Assembly (NCBI GenBank): GCA_035765895.1
Contig: DASTWL010000039.1
Location: 62,001-126,000, forward strand
DNA from: Verrucomicrobiia bacterium
GTDB taxonomy: Bacteria > Verrucomicrobiota > Verrucomicrobiia > Limisphaerales > DSYF01
Length of the DNA stretch: 64,000 nt
Direction: 5' to 3'
Every line of letters begins with the position of its first letter. Within the stretch, counting starts at the first letter, position 1. Below the pieces are notes generated by a model. The model made no database searches, was not told where the DNA came from, and saw only the letters and a program-made list of their open reading frames with translations. Positions 35,332-42,829 of the stretch are shown in pieces. Position numbers and translations under genes: made by a program.

Positions 35332-37656
35332 ATGAAGCTCCAAGCCCTCCTCGCCACGCTCGCTCTAGCCTCATGCAACGCCTGCATAGCACAACCCGTC
35401 CGGCCCACGCCCGCGAAGGCCGCGCACACATTCGCCATCGGCACAAATGATTTCCTGCTCGACGGCCAGCGGTTTCAGATTCGTTGTGGCGAAATTCATG
35501 CCGCGCGCGTGCCCCGGGAATATTGGCGGCACCGTTTGCAGATGGCCAGGGCGATGGGCTTGAACACCGTTTGCGCCTACCTCTTCTGGAACATGGTGGA
35601 GCCGCGCCCCGGCGAATTCGACTGGTCCGGGCAGGCCGACATCGCCGAATTCTGTCGCCTCGCGCAGGCGGAGGGTTTGTGGGTCATCCTGCGGCCCGGC
35701 CCCTACGCCTGCGCCGAATGGGAAATGGGCGGCCTGCCCTGGTGGCTGCTCAAATACGACGACATCAAGCTCCGCACCCGCGATCCGCGCTATCTCGACG
35801 CCGCCAAGCGTTACCTCAAGGAAGTCGGCCGCGTGCTCGGCCCGCTGCAAGTCACCAAGGGCGGTCCCATCCTCATGGTGCAGGTCGAGAACGAATACGG
35901 CTTCTACGGCAAGGACGCCGAATACATGGGCGAACTCCGCCAGGCGATGATTGACGCCGGGTTCGACGTGCCGCTCTTCGCGTGCAATCCGCCTTATGCG
36001 CTCAAGAATGGCTATCGCAAAGACCTGTTCCCCGTCGTCAACTTTGGCTCCGATCCCGCCGCCGGCTTCAAGGCGCTCCGCGAAATCCTCCCGCAAGGCC
36101 CGCTCATGTGCGGCGAATTCTATCCCGGCTGGTTCGATACCTGGGGTTCGCCGCATCACCTCGGCAAGACCGATCAATATCTGAAGGACCTCGAAACCAT
36201 GCTGAAGGAAGGCGCGTCGTTCAGCATCTACATGGCGCATGGCGGGACGAGCTTCGGCTTTTGGAGCGGCGCGGACCGGCCCTTCAAGCCTGACACATCG
36301 AGCTACGATTACGACGCGCCCATCAGCGAAGCTGGTTGGCCGACGGATAAATTCTACAAAACACGCGAGCTGTTCGCGAAGCATCTGCTCCCGGGCGAAA
36401 CCATTCCCGAACCGCCGGCGAAGAATCCGGTGATTTCGGTTCCCCCGGTAGAGGTGAAGGAGTTTGCGCCGATCGTTTCAAATGGCTTTGAGCCCGTTTC
36501 CGATGAACAACCACACAACTTTGAACAGTATGATCAAGGCTTTGGCTGCATCGTTTACCACACGATTGTCCCCTCCGGGTCAGCAGCGACATTAGAAGCA
36601 AAGGCCGTTCACGACAACGCGCAGGTGCTTCTGAATGGAAAGCGCATTGGCTTTATGGATCGCCGAAGCAACCATTACAAAGTTCAATTGCCCGACCGCA
36701 AAGAGGCTGGCGCGCTGACATTGATTGTTGAAGCAATGGGGCGGGTAAATTTTGGTGTTGAGGTACATGACCGCAAAGGGATTCACGGGCCTGTGACACT
36801 CGGCGGGAAAGAGTTGACGAATTGGGCGATCTTCAAGCTTCCACTCGATGGTACGATGCTTGGCGATTTGAAATTTTATTCCGCCAAACCGCCTGGTCCG
36901 GCCTTCTACCGAGCCACTGTGAACGTTGAAAAATCCGGCGACACCTGGCTCGACATGCGTCCATGGGGCAAAGGTTACGCGTGGGTCAACGGCCACAACC
37001 TCGGGCGCTATTGGAACATCGGCCCGCAGCAGACGATGTATGTCCCCGGCTGCTGGCTCAAGAAAGGTGCGAACGAAATCATCATCCTCGACCTGCTCGG
37101 ACCGGAGAAGCCCGTCATCGCCGCGCTCGATCACCCGATCCTCGACGAGCTGCACCCGGAGAAAGATTTCGCCCGCGTGCGGCGCGCCGAGGTGAAGCTG
37201 CATCTCGAAAGCGCGAAGCCCGTCCACGCCGCCGCGTTCGCTGCCGGAGCCGCGCAGCAGGACGTGAAATTCGCCGCGTCCGCCAAGGGCCGTTTCTTCT
37301 GCCTTGAAACCCTGAGCGCGCAAGACGGCCAGCCCTACGCCGCCATCGCTGAACTCGAATTGCTCGATGCCGACGGCAAACCGTTGAGCCACGAAGGCTG
37401 GACCGTCGCCTATGTGGACAGCGAGGAGCGGGCGAAGGAAGATGGCACCGCCGAAAACGCAATTGACGGTCAGACCGCCAACTTCTGGCACACCGAATGG
37501 AGCAACAAAAAGCCGAACCACCCTCACCGCCTCATCCTCGACCTCGGCCAATCCCGCGAAGTCGCCGGGTTCCGCTACACCCCGCGCCAAGGTCAGGGCG
37601 GCGGGCGGATCAAGGACTACAAGGTTTACGTGGGCGATGGTTTGGTCACCAAGTGA
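35332..37656 (+). CDS. Glycoside hydrolase family 35 beta-galactosidase, secreted
   Basis: A 774-residue exported enzyme removing beta-galactosyl residues. The signal peptide (LQALLATLALASCNACIAQ) contains an LASC that could be a lipobox. The GH35 TIM barrel includes GEIHAARVPREYW and FSIYMAHGGTSFGFW; the acid/base is Glu188 in QVENEYG and the nucleophile Glu262 in CGEFYPGW. Beta-sandwich domains follow, including GYAWVNGHNLGRYW, and the last 130 residues look like an F5/8-type C (discoidin) carbohydrate-binding module ending near AGFRYTPRQG. ATG 35332 is picked at the signal peptide. It separates moxR from the bat genes and suggests polysaccharide use. Confidence 0.9.
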   Translation: MKLQALLATLALASCNACIAQPVRPTPAKAAHTFAIGTNDFLLDGQRFQIRCGEIHAARVPREYWRHRLQMARAMGLNTVCAYLFWNMVEPRPGEFDWSGQADIAEFCRLAQAEGLWVILRPGPYACAEWEMGGLPWWLLKYDDIKLRTRDPRYLDAAKRYLKEVGRVLGPLQVTKGGPILMVQVENEYGFYGKDAEYMGELRQAMIDAGFDVPLFACNPPYALKNGYRKDLFPVVNFGSDPAAGFKALREILPQGPLMCGEFYPGWFDTWGSPHHLGKTDQYLKDLETMLKEGASFSIYMAHGGTSFGFWSGADRPFKPDTSSYDYDAPISEAGWPTDKFYKTRELFAKHLLPGETIPEPPAKNPVISVPPVEVKEFAPIVSNGFEPVSDEQPHNFEQYDQGFGCIVYHTIVPSGSAATLEAKAVHDNAQVLLNGKRIGFMDRRSNHYKVQLPDRKEAGALTLIVEAMGRVNFGVEVHDRKGIHGPVTLGGKELTNWAIFKLPLDGTMLGDLKFYSAKPPGPAFYRATVNVEKSGDTWLDMRPWGKGYAWVNGHNLGRYWNIGPQQTMYVPGCWLKKGANEIIILDLLGPEKPVIAALDHPILDELHPEKDFARVRRAEVKLHLESAKPVHAAAFAAGAAQQDVKFAASAKGRFFCLETLSAQDGQPYAAIAELELLDADGKPLSHEGWTVAYVDSEERAKEDGTAENAIDGQTANFWHTEWSNKKPNHPHRLILDLGQSREVAGFRYTPRQGQGGGRIKDYKVYVGDGLVTK

Positions 37657-37662
37657 CGATGC

Positions 37663-37690
37663 ATTTACGATTTACGATTTGCGATTTACG
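37663..37690 (+). repeat. Outer arm of repeat cluster (ATTTACG array), left
   Basis: ATTTACGATTTACGATTTGCGATTTACG-type array, roughly 7 bp per unit, just after the GH35 stop codon. The inverted array ATAAATCGTAA lies at 38077-38104. Confidence 0.7.
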
Positions 37691-37697
37691 CGTTGGT

Positions 37698-37795
37698 AGT
37701 GGCACGGGCGTCTCGCCCGTGAGGTCATTCTCTGGTTCCTGTTGCTCCGCCATCTCCCTGCAGCATCAACACACGGGCGAGACGCCCGCGCCACT
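37698..37795. repeat. Paired palindromes of the CACGGGCGNGACGCCCGTG type
   Basis: GTGGCACGGGCGTCTCGCCC (from 37700) is itself nearly palindromic, and its inverted copy CACGGGCGAGACGCCCGCGC is at 37772-37791. This type of element is familiar as an interspersed repeat in Verrucomicrobia and Planctomycetes genomes; copy number here cannot be measured. Confidence 0.75.
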
Positions 37796-37821
37796 ATTGC
37801 CTGGCCGCGCATCTGACGTTT

Positions 37822-37981
37822 TCTCCCTCACCCCGGCCCTCTCCCGCTGGGAGAGGGAGAATCCCTCGCCGTCTCGCGCGACAACCTGCGACTGGGTTCG
37901 CCGGACGGTCATCCGAAGAAACGTGATCCTCCGCTCGCTGTCTCCCTCTCCCAGCGGGAGAGGGATCAAGGGTGAGGGAGA
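37822..37981. repeat. Paired CTCCCTC/GAGGGAG palindromic repeats
   Basis: TCTCCCTCACCCCGGCCCTC at 37822, continuing to 37860 with CCCGCTGGGAGAGGGAGA, and the inverted copy at 37941-37981 (CTCTCCCAGCGGGAGAGGG, then GGTGAGGGAG). About 80 bp lies between the two arms. It could form a long cruciform or a strong RNA hairpin. Confidence 0.75.
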
Positions 37982-38076
37982 ACGCGTCGAATTTACCCGC
38001 GATTGTAAACCCATCGAATTCGAGGGGATTAGAATCCCAATCGCATCTCGCCGATCGCTCGAGATTTCATGGGCCT

Positions 38077-38104
38077 CATAAATCGTAATTCATAAATCGT
38101 AAAT
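38077..38104 (-). repeat. Outer arm of repeat cluster, right
   Basis: CATAAATCGTAATTCATAAA and following bases, the inverted counterpart of the array at 37663-37690. It ends 3 nt before the DUF58 start codon. The whole 450-bp gap between GH35 and DUF58 is taken up by these three repeat pairs. Confidence 0.7.
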
Positions 38105-38107
38105 CCC

Positions 38108-39148
38108 ATGAACCTCTCTGAACTCCTCGCCACTGTCCGCCGCGTTGAAGTGCGCACGAACCGGCTCGTGAACGACACGATGGTCGGCGCCTACCTCAGC
38201 CATTTCAAGGGCCGCGGCATGGACTTCGAGGAGCTCCGCGAATACATTCCCGGCGACGACGTGCGGGACATTGATTGGAACGTCACCTACCGCATGGGCC
38301 GCCCGTTCGTGAAGCGCTACCGCGAGGAACGCGAACTCGCCGTCGTGCTCGCCGTGGACATCTCGGCATCATCCGCCTTCGGCTCGCTGCGCCGGACGAA
38401 GCGCGAATTCGCCACCGAAATTGCCGCCACGCTCGCCCTCTCCGCCTCGCGCAGCAGCGACAAGGTGGCGTTGCTGCTGTTCACCGATGAAGTCGAACTT
38501 TACCTCCCGCCGCGCAAAGGTCGTCGTCACATCCTGCGCGTGCTCCGCGAAATGCTCGCGTTCGAACCGAAGCGCAAGGGAACAAACATCCCCGCCGCGC
38601 TGAATTTCGTGAACCACGTCATCAAGCGCCGCTCGATTGTTTTTCTGATGACGGATTTTCTGCACAGCTTCGGAGCGCCGAACTCCGATTCGGCGAGAGC
38701 GAAGAGTCACTCAAACGAACCCACCCCCGGCCCCTCCAGGGAGGGGAGCAGTTCACCGAGCGCGGCCACTTTCGGAGTTCCCCTCCTGGGAGGGGTCAGG
38801 GATGGGTTTCCCACGGCTGCCAACCGCGACGTCCTCCAAGAACTCGGCCTGACCAATGCCCGTCACGATCTCGTCTGCCTGCATCTGCATGATCCGCGCG
38901 AGAGCACGCTGCCGGGCGCGGGTCTGCTGACGATTGAAGATGCGGAAACTGGCGAGCTGCTCGAACTCGATTCCAGCCGTGCGGCCGTGCGGGAAAAGTT
39001 TGTCCAGGTCAACTCCGGGCGTCTGGCGGAACTCGACCGGGCCTTGAATCGCGCCGGCGTCGAAACGCTGCGCTTCACCACGGCCACGGACTTTGCGCCC
39101 ACGCTGCAGCGCTTCTTTGAAACCCGACGCGGAAGGAGGCGCGGGTGA
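38108..39148 (+). CDS. DUF58-domain protein with repeat-derived insertion
   Basis: A 346-residue VWA-like protein, partner of MoxR and the Bat proteins. Core family motifs: VGAYLSHFKGRGMDFEELR, YIPGDDVRDIDWNVTYRMG, VVLAVDISASSAFG (the modified MIDAS strand) and MTDFLHSF. After MTDFLHSF the fold is interrupted by about 50 residues (near 188-238) encoded by palindromic repeats, then resumes at ANRDVLQELGLTNARHDLVC. The reading frame is kept, so the protein is probably made with a disordered loop. First gene of the DUF58-batE operon; its stop overlaps the next start by 4 nt. Confidence 0.88.
   Translation: MNLSELLATVRRVEVRTNRLVNDTMVGAYLSHFKGRGMDFEELREYIPGDDVRDIDWNVTYRMGRPFVKRYREERELAVVLAVDISASSAFGSLRRTKREFATEIAATLALSASRSSDKVALLLFTDEVELYLPPRKGRRHILRVLREMLAFEPKRKGTNIPAALNFVNHVIKRRSIVFLMTDFLHSFGAPNSDSARAKSHSNEPTPGPSREGSSSPSAATFGVPLLGGVRDGFPTAANRDVLQELGLTNARHDLVCLHLHDPRESTLPGAGLLTIEDAETGELLELDSSRAAVREKFVQVNSGRLAELDRALNRAGVETLRFTTATDFAPTLQRFFETRRGRRRG
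38676..38809. repeat. Palindromic repeat elements inside the DUF58 coding region
   Basis: Hairpin CGCCGAA/TTCGGCG (38676-38695, 6-nt loop), then a larger inverted repeat: GAACCCACCCCCGGCCCCTC starting at 38717 against CCTCCTGGGAGGGGTCAGGG ending near 38801. Length and phase keep the frame open through the whole insertion. The type resembles dispersed intergenic repeats. Confidence 0.7.
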
Positions 39149-39762
39149 AGCGGCCCTTGATGATGGGGAATTGGCGCTTGGCGTCGGCCATTCTGCTGGT
39201 GGTGGGGACAACCGTCTTTGCCCAACCAGCATCAAACCCGGCTGACGACATCCCGCCGCTGGCGCCGCCGCTCCGCGAAATTCCGCCCACTCTGTGGGAG
39301 CGGTTCGGTTGGACGCTGTGGATTGCGATTCCCCTGCTCCTCCTGGCCCTTGCGTTCACCGTGTGGTGGTGGTTGCGTCCCGGCAAGCCGCCGGTGCTCG
39401 TGGCGCCCGCGGTGCAAGCCCGCGTCACGCTGATGGCGCTGCAAGGTCAGCCCGAGGACGGCGCCGTGTTGAGCCAGATCTCACGGGCGTTGCGGAATTA
39501 TCTGACCACGGCCTTCTGGCTCCGGCCCGATGAGTCAACGACGACCGAGTTTTGCGCCCGGTTGAACGCGAGCGAACGCATCGGCCCCGAACTCGCCGCC
39601 GCGCTGGGCGACTTCCTGCGGGCCTGCGACGAACGGAAATTTGCGCCGGCCGCGGGCGGGGAACCTTGCCGCGCCGCGAACCGGGCGCTTGCGCTGGTGG
39701 AACAGGCTGAAGCCCGGCGCGCCCGGTTGCGCGCCGCAGCCGGCCCGGCCCAATCCGCATGA
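39145..39762 (+). CDS. Membrane protein of Bat operon (DUF4381-like)
   Basis: A 205-residue protein with a signal-like N-terminal hydrophobic stretch (ASAILLVVGTTVFA), a proline-rich periplasmic stretch and one transmembrane helix (TLWIAIPLLLLALAFTVWWWL, about 52-72). The cytoplasmic part has QISRALRNYLTTAFWL, which matches the pattern of DUF4381-type proteins that sit between DUF58 and batA in many Bat clusters. GTG 39145 overlaps the DUF58 stop (GTGA) and has GGAGG upstream; ATG at 39160 is an alternative. Confidence 0.7.
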   Translation: MKRPLMMGNWRLASAILLVVGTTVFAQPASNPADDIPPLAPPLREIPPTLWERFGWTLWIAIPLLLLALAFTVWWWLRPGKPPVLVAPAVQARVTLMALQGQPEDGAVLSQISRALRNYLTTAFWLRPDESTTTEFCARLNASERIGPELAAALGDFLRACDERKFAPAAGGEPCRAANRALALVEQAEARRARLRAAAGPAQSA

Positions 39763-40799
39763 ACACCAGCTTCCAGTTTCAATTTCCCTGGGTGCTGGCG
39801 CTCCTCGCGCTCCTGCCGGTTTATGCGTTTCTGCGGGGGCGCGCTGGCAAGCTGTCCGCTCTGGTGTTTTCGAGTGCGGACATCGCCCGCGCCGCCGGGG
39901 CCACGGCACGGGCGGCCGTCGGACGGCTGTTTCTGTTCCTGCGGCTGCTTACCGCAGCGCTGCTCATAGTCGCCCTGGCCGGTCCGCGCTTTGCCAATGA
40001 CCGCACCGAGACGCACACCAGCGGCGTGGACATCATGCTCGTGCTCGACCTCTCGTGGTCCATGATTGCGCTGGACATGGGCAAGCCCGTGGAGCGGATC
40101 TCGCGGTTCGACATTGCATCGCAGGTCATGGAGGACTTCATCCGCAAGCGGCCGAATGACCGCATTGGGCTCATCGCCTTTTCCGCCGTGCCGTATCTCG
40201 CCAGTCCGCTCACGTTGAATCACGACTGGCTGGTCGAGAACCTGCAACGCCTGCACGTCGGCACCATCAAGGAGCTGGGCACCGCCATCGGCGACGCGAC
40301 GGCGGCCGCGGCAAAACGGCTGCAGGCGCAGAAGGAGGCCAAGAGCCGCATCATCATTCTACTGACCGACGGCGACAACAATCGCGGCGAGATTGATCCC
40401 GTGCCCGCCGCGCAGCTGGCCGCCGCGCTGGGCGCGAAGGTTTACACCATCGGCATCGGCATCGATCAGCCGTGCCAGCTGCCGCGGTTCGACCCAAACA
40501 CCGGCAAGCTGCTGCTCGACCCGGCGGGCAACGTCGTGCCGACCATGACCATCCAGCCGGCGAATTACGACGTGCTCGGCAAAATGGCGGCGCTGTCGGG
40601 CGCGCGGTTTTACCGCGCCACGAACCGCCGTGAGTTGCAGAGCATCTACAATGACATTGACCGGCTGGAGAAAACCGAGGTGAAGCTGCGCCGTTTCACG
40701 ACCTACACGCCGTTGTTCCAGTGGCCGTTGCTGGCCGCACTCGGGCTGCTGGCGCTGGAACTGGTGCTGATCAACACACGTTATCGGAGGGTGCCGTGA
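39759..40799 (+). CDS. batA: BatA, VWA-domain membrane protein
   Basis: A 346-residue inner-membrane protein. N-terminal BatA region with two helices (FPWVLALLALLPVYAFL and LFLFLRLLTAALLIVALAG), then a VWA domain with a MIDAS start DIMLVLDLSWSM, the RIGLIAFSAVPYLASPLT strand and LLTDGDNNRGEIDP, and a last helix (WPLLAALGLLALELVLI). Bat proteins are linked to aerotolerance and envelope stress, with MoxR as motor. The ATG overlaps the previous stop by 4 nt. Confidence 0.9.
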   Translation: MNTSFQFQFPWVLALLALLPVYAFLRGRAGKLSALVFSSADIARAAGATARAAVGRLFLFLRLLTAALLIVALAGPRFANDRTETHTSGVDIMLVLDLSWSMIALDMGKPVERISRFDIASQVMEDFIRKRPNDRIGLIAFSAVPYLASPLTLNHDWLVENLQRLHVGTIKELGTAIGDATAAAAKRLQAQKEAKSRIIILLTDGDNNRGEIDPVPAAQLAAALGAKVYTIGIGIDQPCQLPRFDPNTGKLLLDPAGNVVPTMTIQPANYDVLGKMAALSGARFYRATNRRELQSIYNDIDRLEKTEVKLRRFTTYTPLFQWPLLAALGLLALELVLINTRYRRVP

Positions 40800-41812
40800 A
40801 CTTTGCCGATCCCCATTTCGCCGAACCGGCCTGGCTCTGGCTCGCAGTGCTCGGTCCCGCACTGGTCGTGGTGTTGCAGCGTTACGCAGCGCGCGCCCGG
40901 CAGCAGCAACTGGCCCGCATGGCCGCGCCGGAACTGGTTGCCGCGCTCACGCGTTCGCACAGTCCGGGCCGGCGGCGCCTGAAGGACATCATGCTCGCCC
41001 TCGCCGTGGGCGGCATCGGCCTCGCGCTGTCCCGGCCCCAATGGGGCGAGGCACACCTTGGCGAAACCCAGCTGCTTGGCGACGATGTGGTCTTCGTCCT
41101 CGATTGCTCGCGCAGCATGCTGGCGGCGGACGTGGCGCCCAACCGGTTGCAGCGCGCCAAGCTCGCGATTCTGGATTTTGTCCAGCAGCGCGGCCAGGGC
41201 CGCGTTGGCCTCGTGGCGTTCGCCGGACAGGCGTTTTTGCAATGTCCGCTGACGCTGGACTACGATGCGTTTCGCGACGCTTTGATGGCCATGGACGACA
41301 GAACCATTCCCGTCGCGGGCACGGACGTGGGGCGCGCCCTGGACGAGGCGTTCCGCGCGATGGACAAGGAGGACCGCAGCAAGCTCGTCATCCTCATCAC
41401 GGACGGCGAGGACCTGGAAAAGAGCGGCGTGAAAATGGCCGAAGACCTCGCCAAAAAGGGCGTGCTGGTGTTTACCATCGGCGTGGGCACTCCGGCCGGC
41501 GCGGAGATTCAAGTGCTGAACGACCGGGGCCAGCCCACCCTGCTCCGCGATCCGCAGGGCAACGTGGTGCGCAGCCGGCTGGATGAGGCCACGTTGCGGG
41601 CCATCGCGAATGCCACGCACGGCGCGTATCATCCTCTGGGGCCGCTCGGTGAAGACCTGGCGCGCGTGCGCGCCGCGCTGGAGAACCGCATTGTCGCCGG
41701 TGAAGCCACCGCCCTGCGGAAACACGGCGTGGACCGTTTTCATCTGCCCATCGCTGCGGTATTATTGCTGGTCGTCGCGGAATCCTTGATGGGCACACGC
41801 CGCCGAACATGA
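40796..41812 (+). CDS. batB: BatB, VWA-domain membrane protein
   Basis: A 338-residue homologue of BatA with the same layout: N-terminal helices (WLWLAVLGPALVVVLQRY; IMLALAVGGIGLALSRP), VWA domain with VVFVLDCSRSMLAADV (MIDAS DxSxS), LITDGEDLEKSG, and a C-terminal helix (IAAVLLLVVAESLMG). The GTG at 40796 overlaps the batA stop (GTGA) and has a GGAGG nearby, which decides this start over the longer frame. It likely pairs with BatA at the membrane. Confidence 0.88.
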   Translation: MNFADPHFAEPAWLWLAVLGPALVVVLQRYAARARQQQLARMAAPELVAALTRSHSPGRRRLKDIMLALAVGGIGLALSRPQWGEAHLGETQLLGDDVVFVLDCSRSMLAADVAPNRLQRAKLAILDFVQQRGQGRVGLVAFAGQAFLQCPLTLDYDAFRDALMAMDDRTIPVAGTDVGRALDEAFRAMDKEDRSKLVILITDGEDLEKSGVKMAEDLAKKGVLVFTIGVGTPAGAEIQVLNDRGQPTLLRDPQGNVVRSRLDEATLRAIANATHGAYHPLGPLGEDLARVRAALENRIVAGEATALRKHGVDRFHLPIAAVLLLVVAESLMGTRRRT

Positions 41813-42825
41813 ACCACGACATCCAAATGCCGAATGCGGTCTGCGACGCCAGGAGCGGGCTGCGCTCCGGCTTTGCCCGACCTTTCGTTCGTGCGATGGG
41901 CGGCCTCGGGCTGACCTTGGCGCTGTTCTTCGGCCTGGGCAAAGGCTTCGCCCAAGCGGCCGACGGCGCGACCAACACCGTGGCCGATGCCGCACCGGTC
42001 ACGCCGCGGGAATACTTCAACGCCGGCACGCGGCTGCTGCGCGCGGGCAGGCTGCGCGAGGCCGAATCGTATTTGCAAACGGCGATTGGCAGGCAGGATC
42101 CGGCATTACAGCCGGCGGCGCTCTACAATCTCGGGCACGTCCGTTTTGCCCAGGGGGTTGAAGAACTCAAGAAGGCGCCTGATGGACGGCAGGCCGCGGC
42201 GCGCGCGCGTAATGCCGCGTGGCAGGGCGAGGCGGCCATTCGATCCGCTGACAACGCGCTGGCCGGCCAGGACGTGGACCGCCTGGTCGCCGCCTATCTG
42301 CAGGGCGCCGGCGCCCGCCATGAATTGAGCGGCGCGATGAAGGCCGTGCGGCAGGCGCTCGAGGCTTATGGCGGCGTGCTCCAACGCTGGCAGCGCGCGG
42401 CCGATGATTTCAAAAGTGCCGCCGAGTTGAACCCGCACGACGCGAACGCCCGCCAGAACGCGGAGGTCGTGGAACGGCAGATCGCGCGCCTGATCGACCA
42501 GATCCGCGAAATGCAACAGGCGATGGCCGCCGCGGCGCAAGCCCGGCAGCAGTTGAAGGAGAAGATGAAGCAGATGCGCGGCAAGATTCCCGATTCGCGG
42601 ATGCCGCCGGGTGCACCGGGCGAGGATGACGAGGACGAGGACATGCCCGAGGGCCCGCAACCGGGCATGCAGGAAGGCGCCGGCAAGACGGGCAAGGAAA
42701 TGAAGCTCAGCCCCGAAGAGGCGAGTCAGATCTTGAATGGCTACCGGCTTGATGGCGATCGCCGCCTGCCCATGGGTCAGGATCAACAAGGCAAGCCGCT
42801 CGATCCAAACCGCCCCACGTGGTGA
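41809..42825 (+). CDS. BatC-like TPR protein, periplasmic
   Basis: A 338-residue exported protein. A hydrophobic segment LGLTLALFFGLGKGFAQA (about 33-50) acts as signal or anchor. TPR-like helices follow (EYFNAGTRLLRAGRLREAES, ALYNLGHVRFAQGVEEL), then a long coiled-coil-like stretch (IDQIREMQQAMAAAAQARQQ) and an acidic, glycine-rich tail (GEDDEDEDMPEG). Position after batB and the TPR content match BatC; the sequence itself is divergent. It overlaps the batB stop (ATGA). Confidence 0.75.
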   Translation: MNHDIQMPNAVCDARSGLRSGFARPFVRAMGGLGLTLALFFGLGKGFAQAADGATNTVADAAPVTPREYFNAGTRLLRAGRLREAESYLQTAIGRQDPALQPAALYNLGHVRFAQGVEELKKAPDGRQAAARARNAAWQGEAAIRSADNALAGQDVDRLVAAYLQGAGARHELSGAMKAVRQALEAYGGVLQRWQRAADDFKSAAELNPHDANARQNAEVVERQIARLIDQIREMQQAMAAAAQARQQLKEKMKQMRGKIPDSRMPPGAPGEDDEDEDMPEGPQPGMQEGAGKTGKEMKLSPEEASQILNGYRLDGDRRLPMGQDQQGKPLDPNRPTW

Positions 42826-42829
42826 TATC

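Noticed and set aside
37663-38104. CRISPR array
   Set aside because: The repeats are inverted pairs of different families with no regular spacers, and there are no cas genes.
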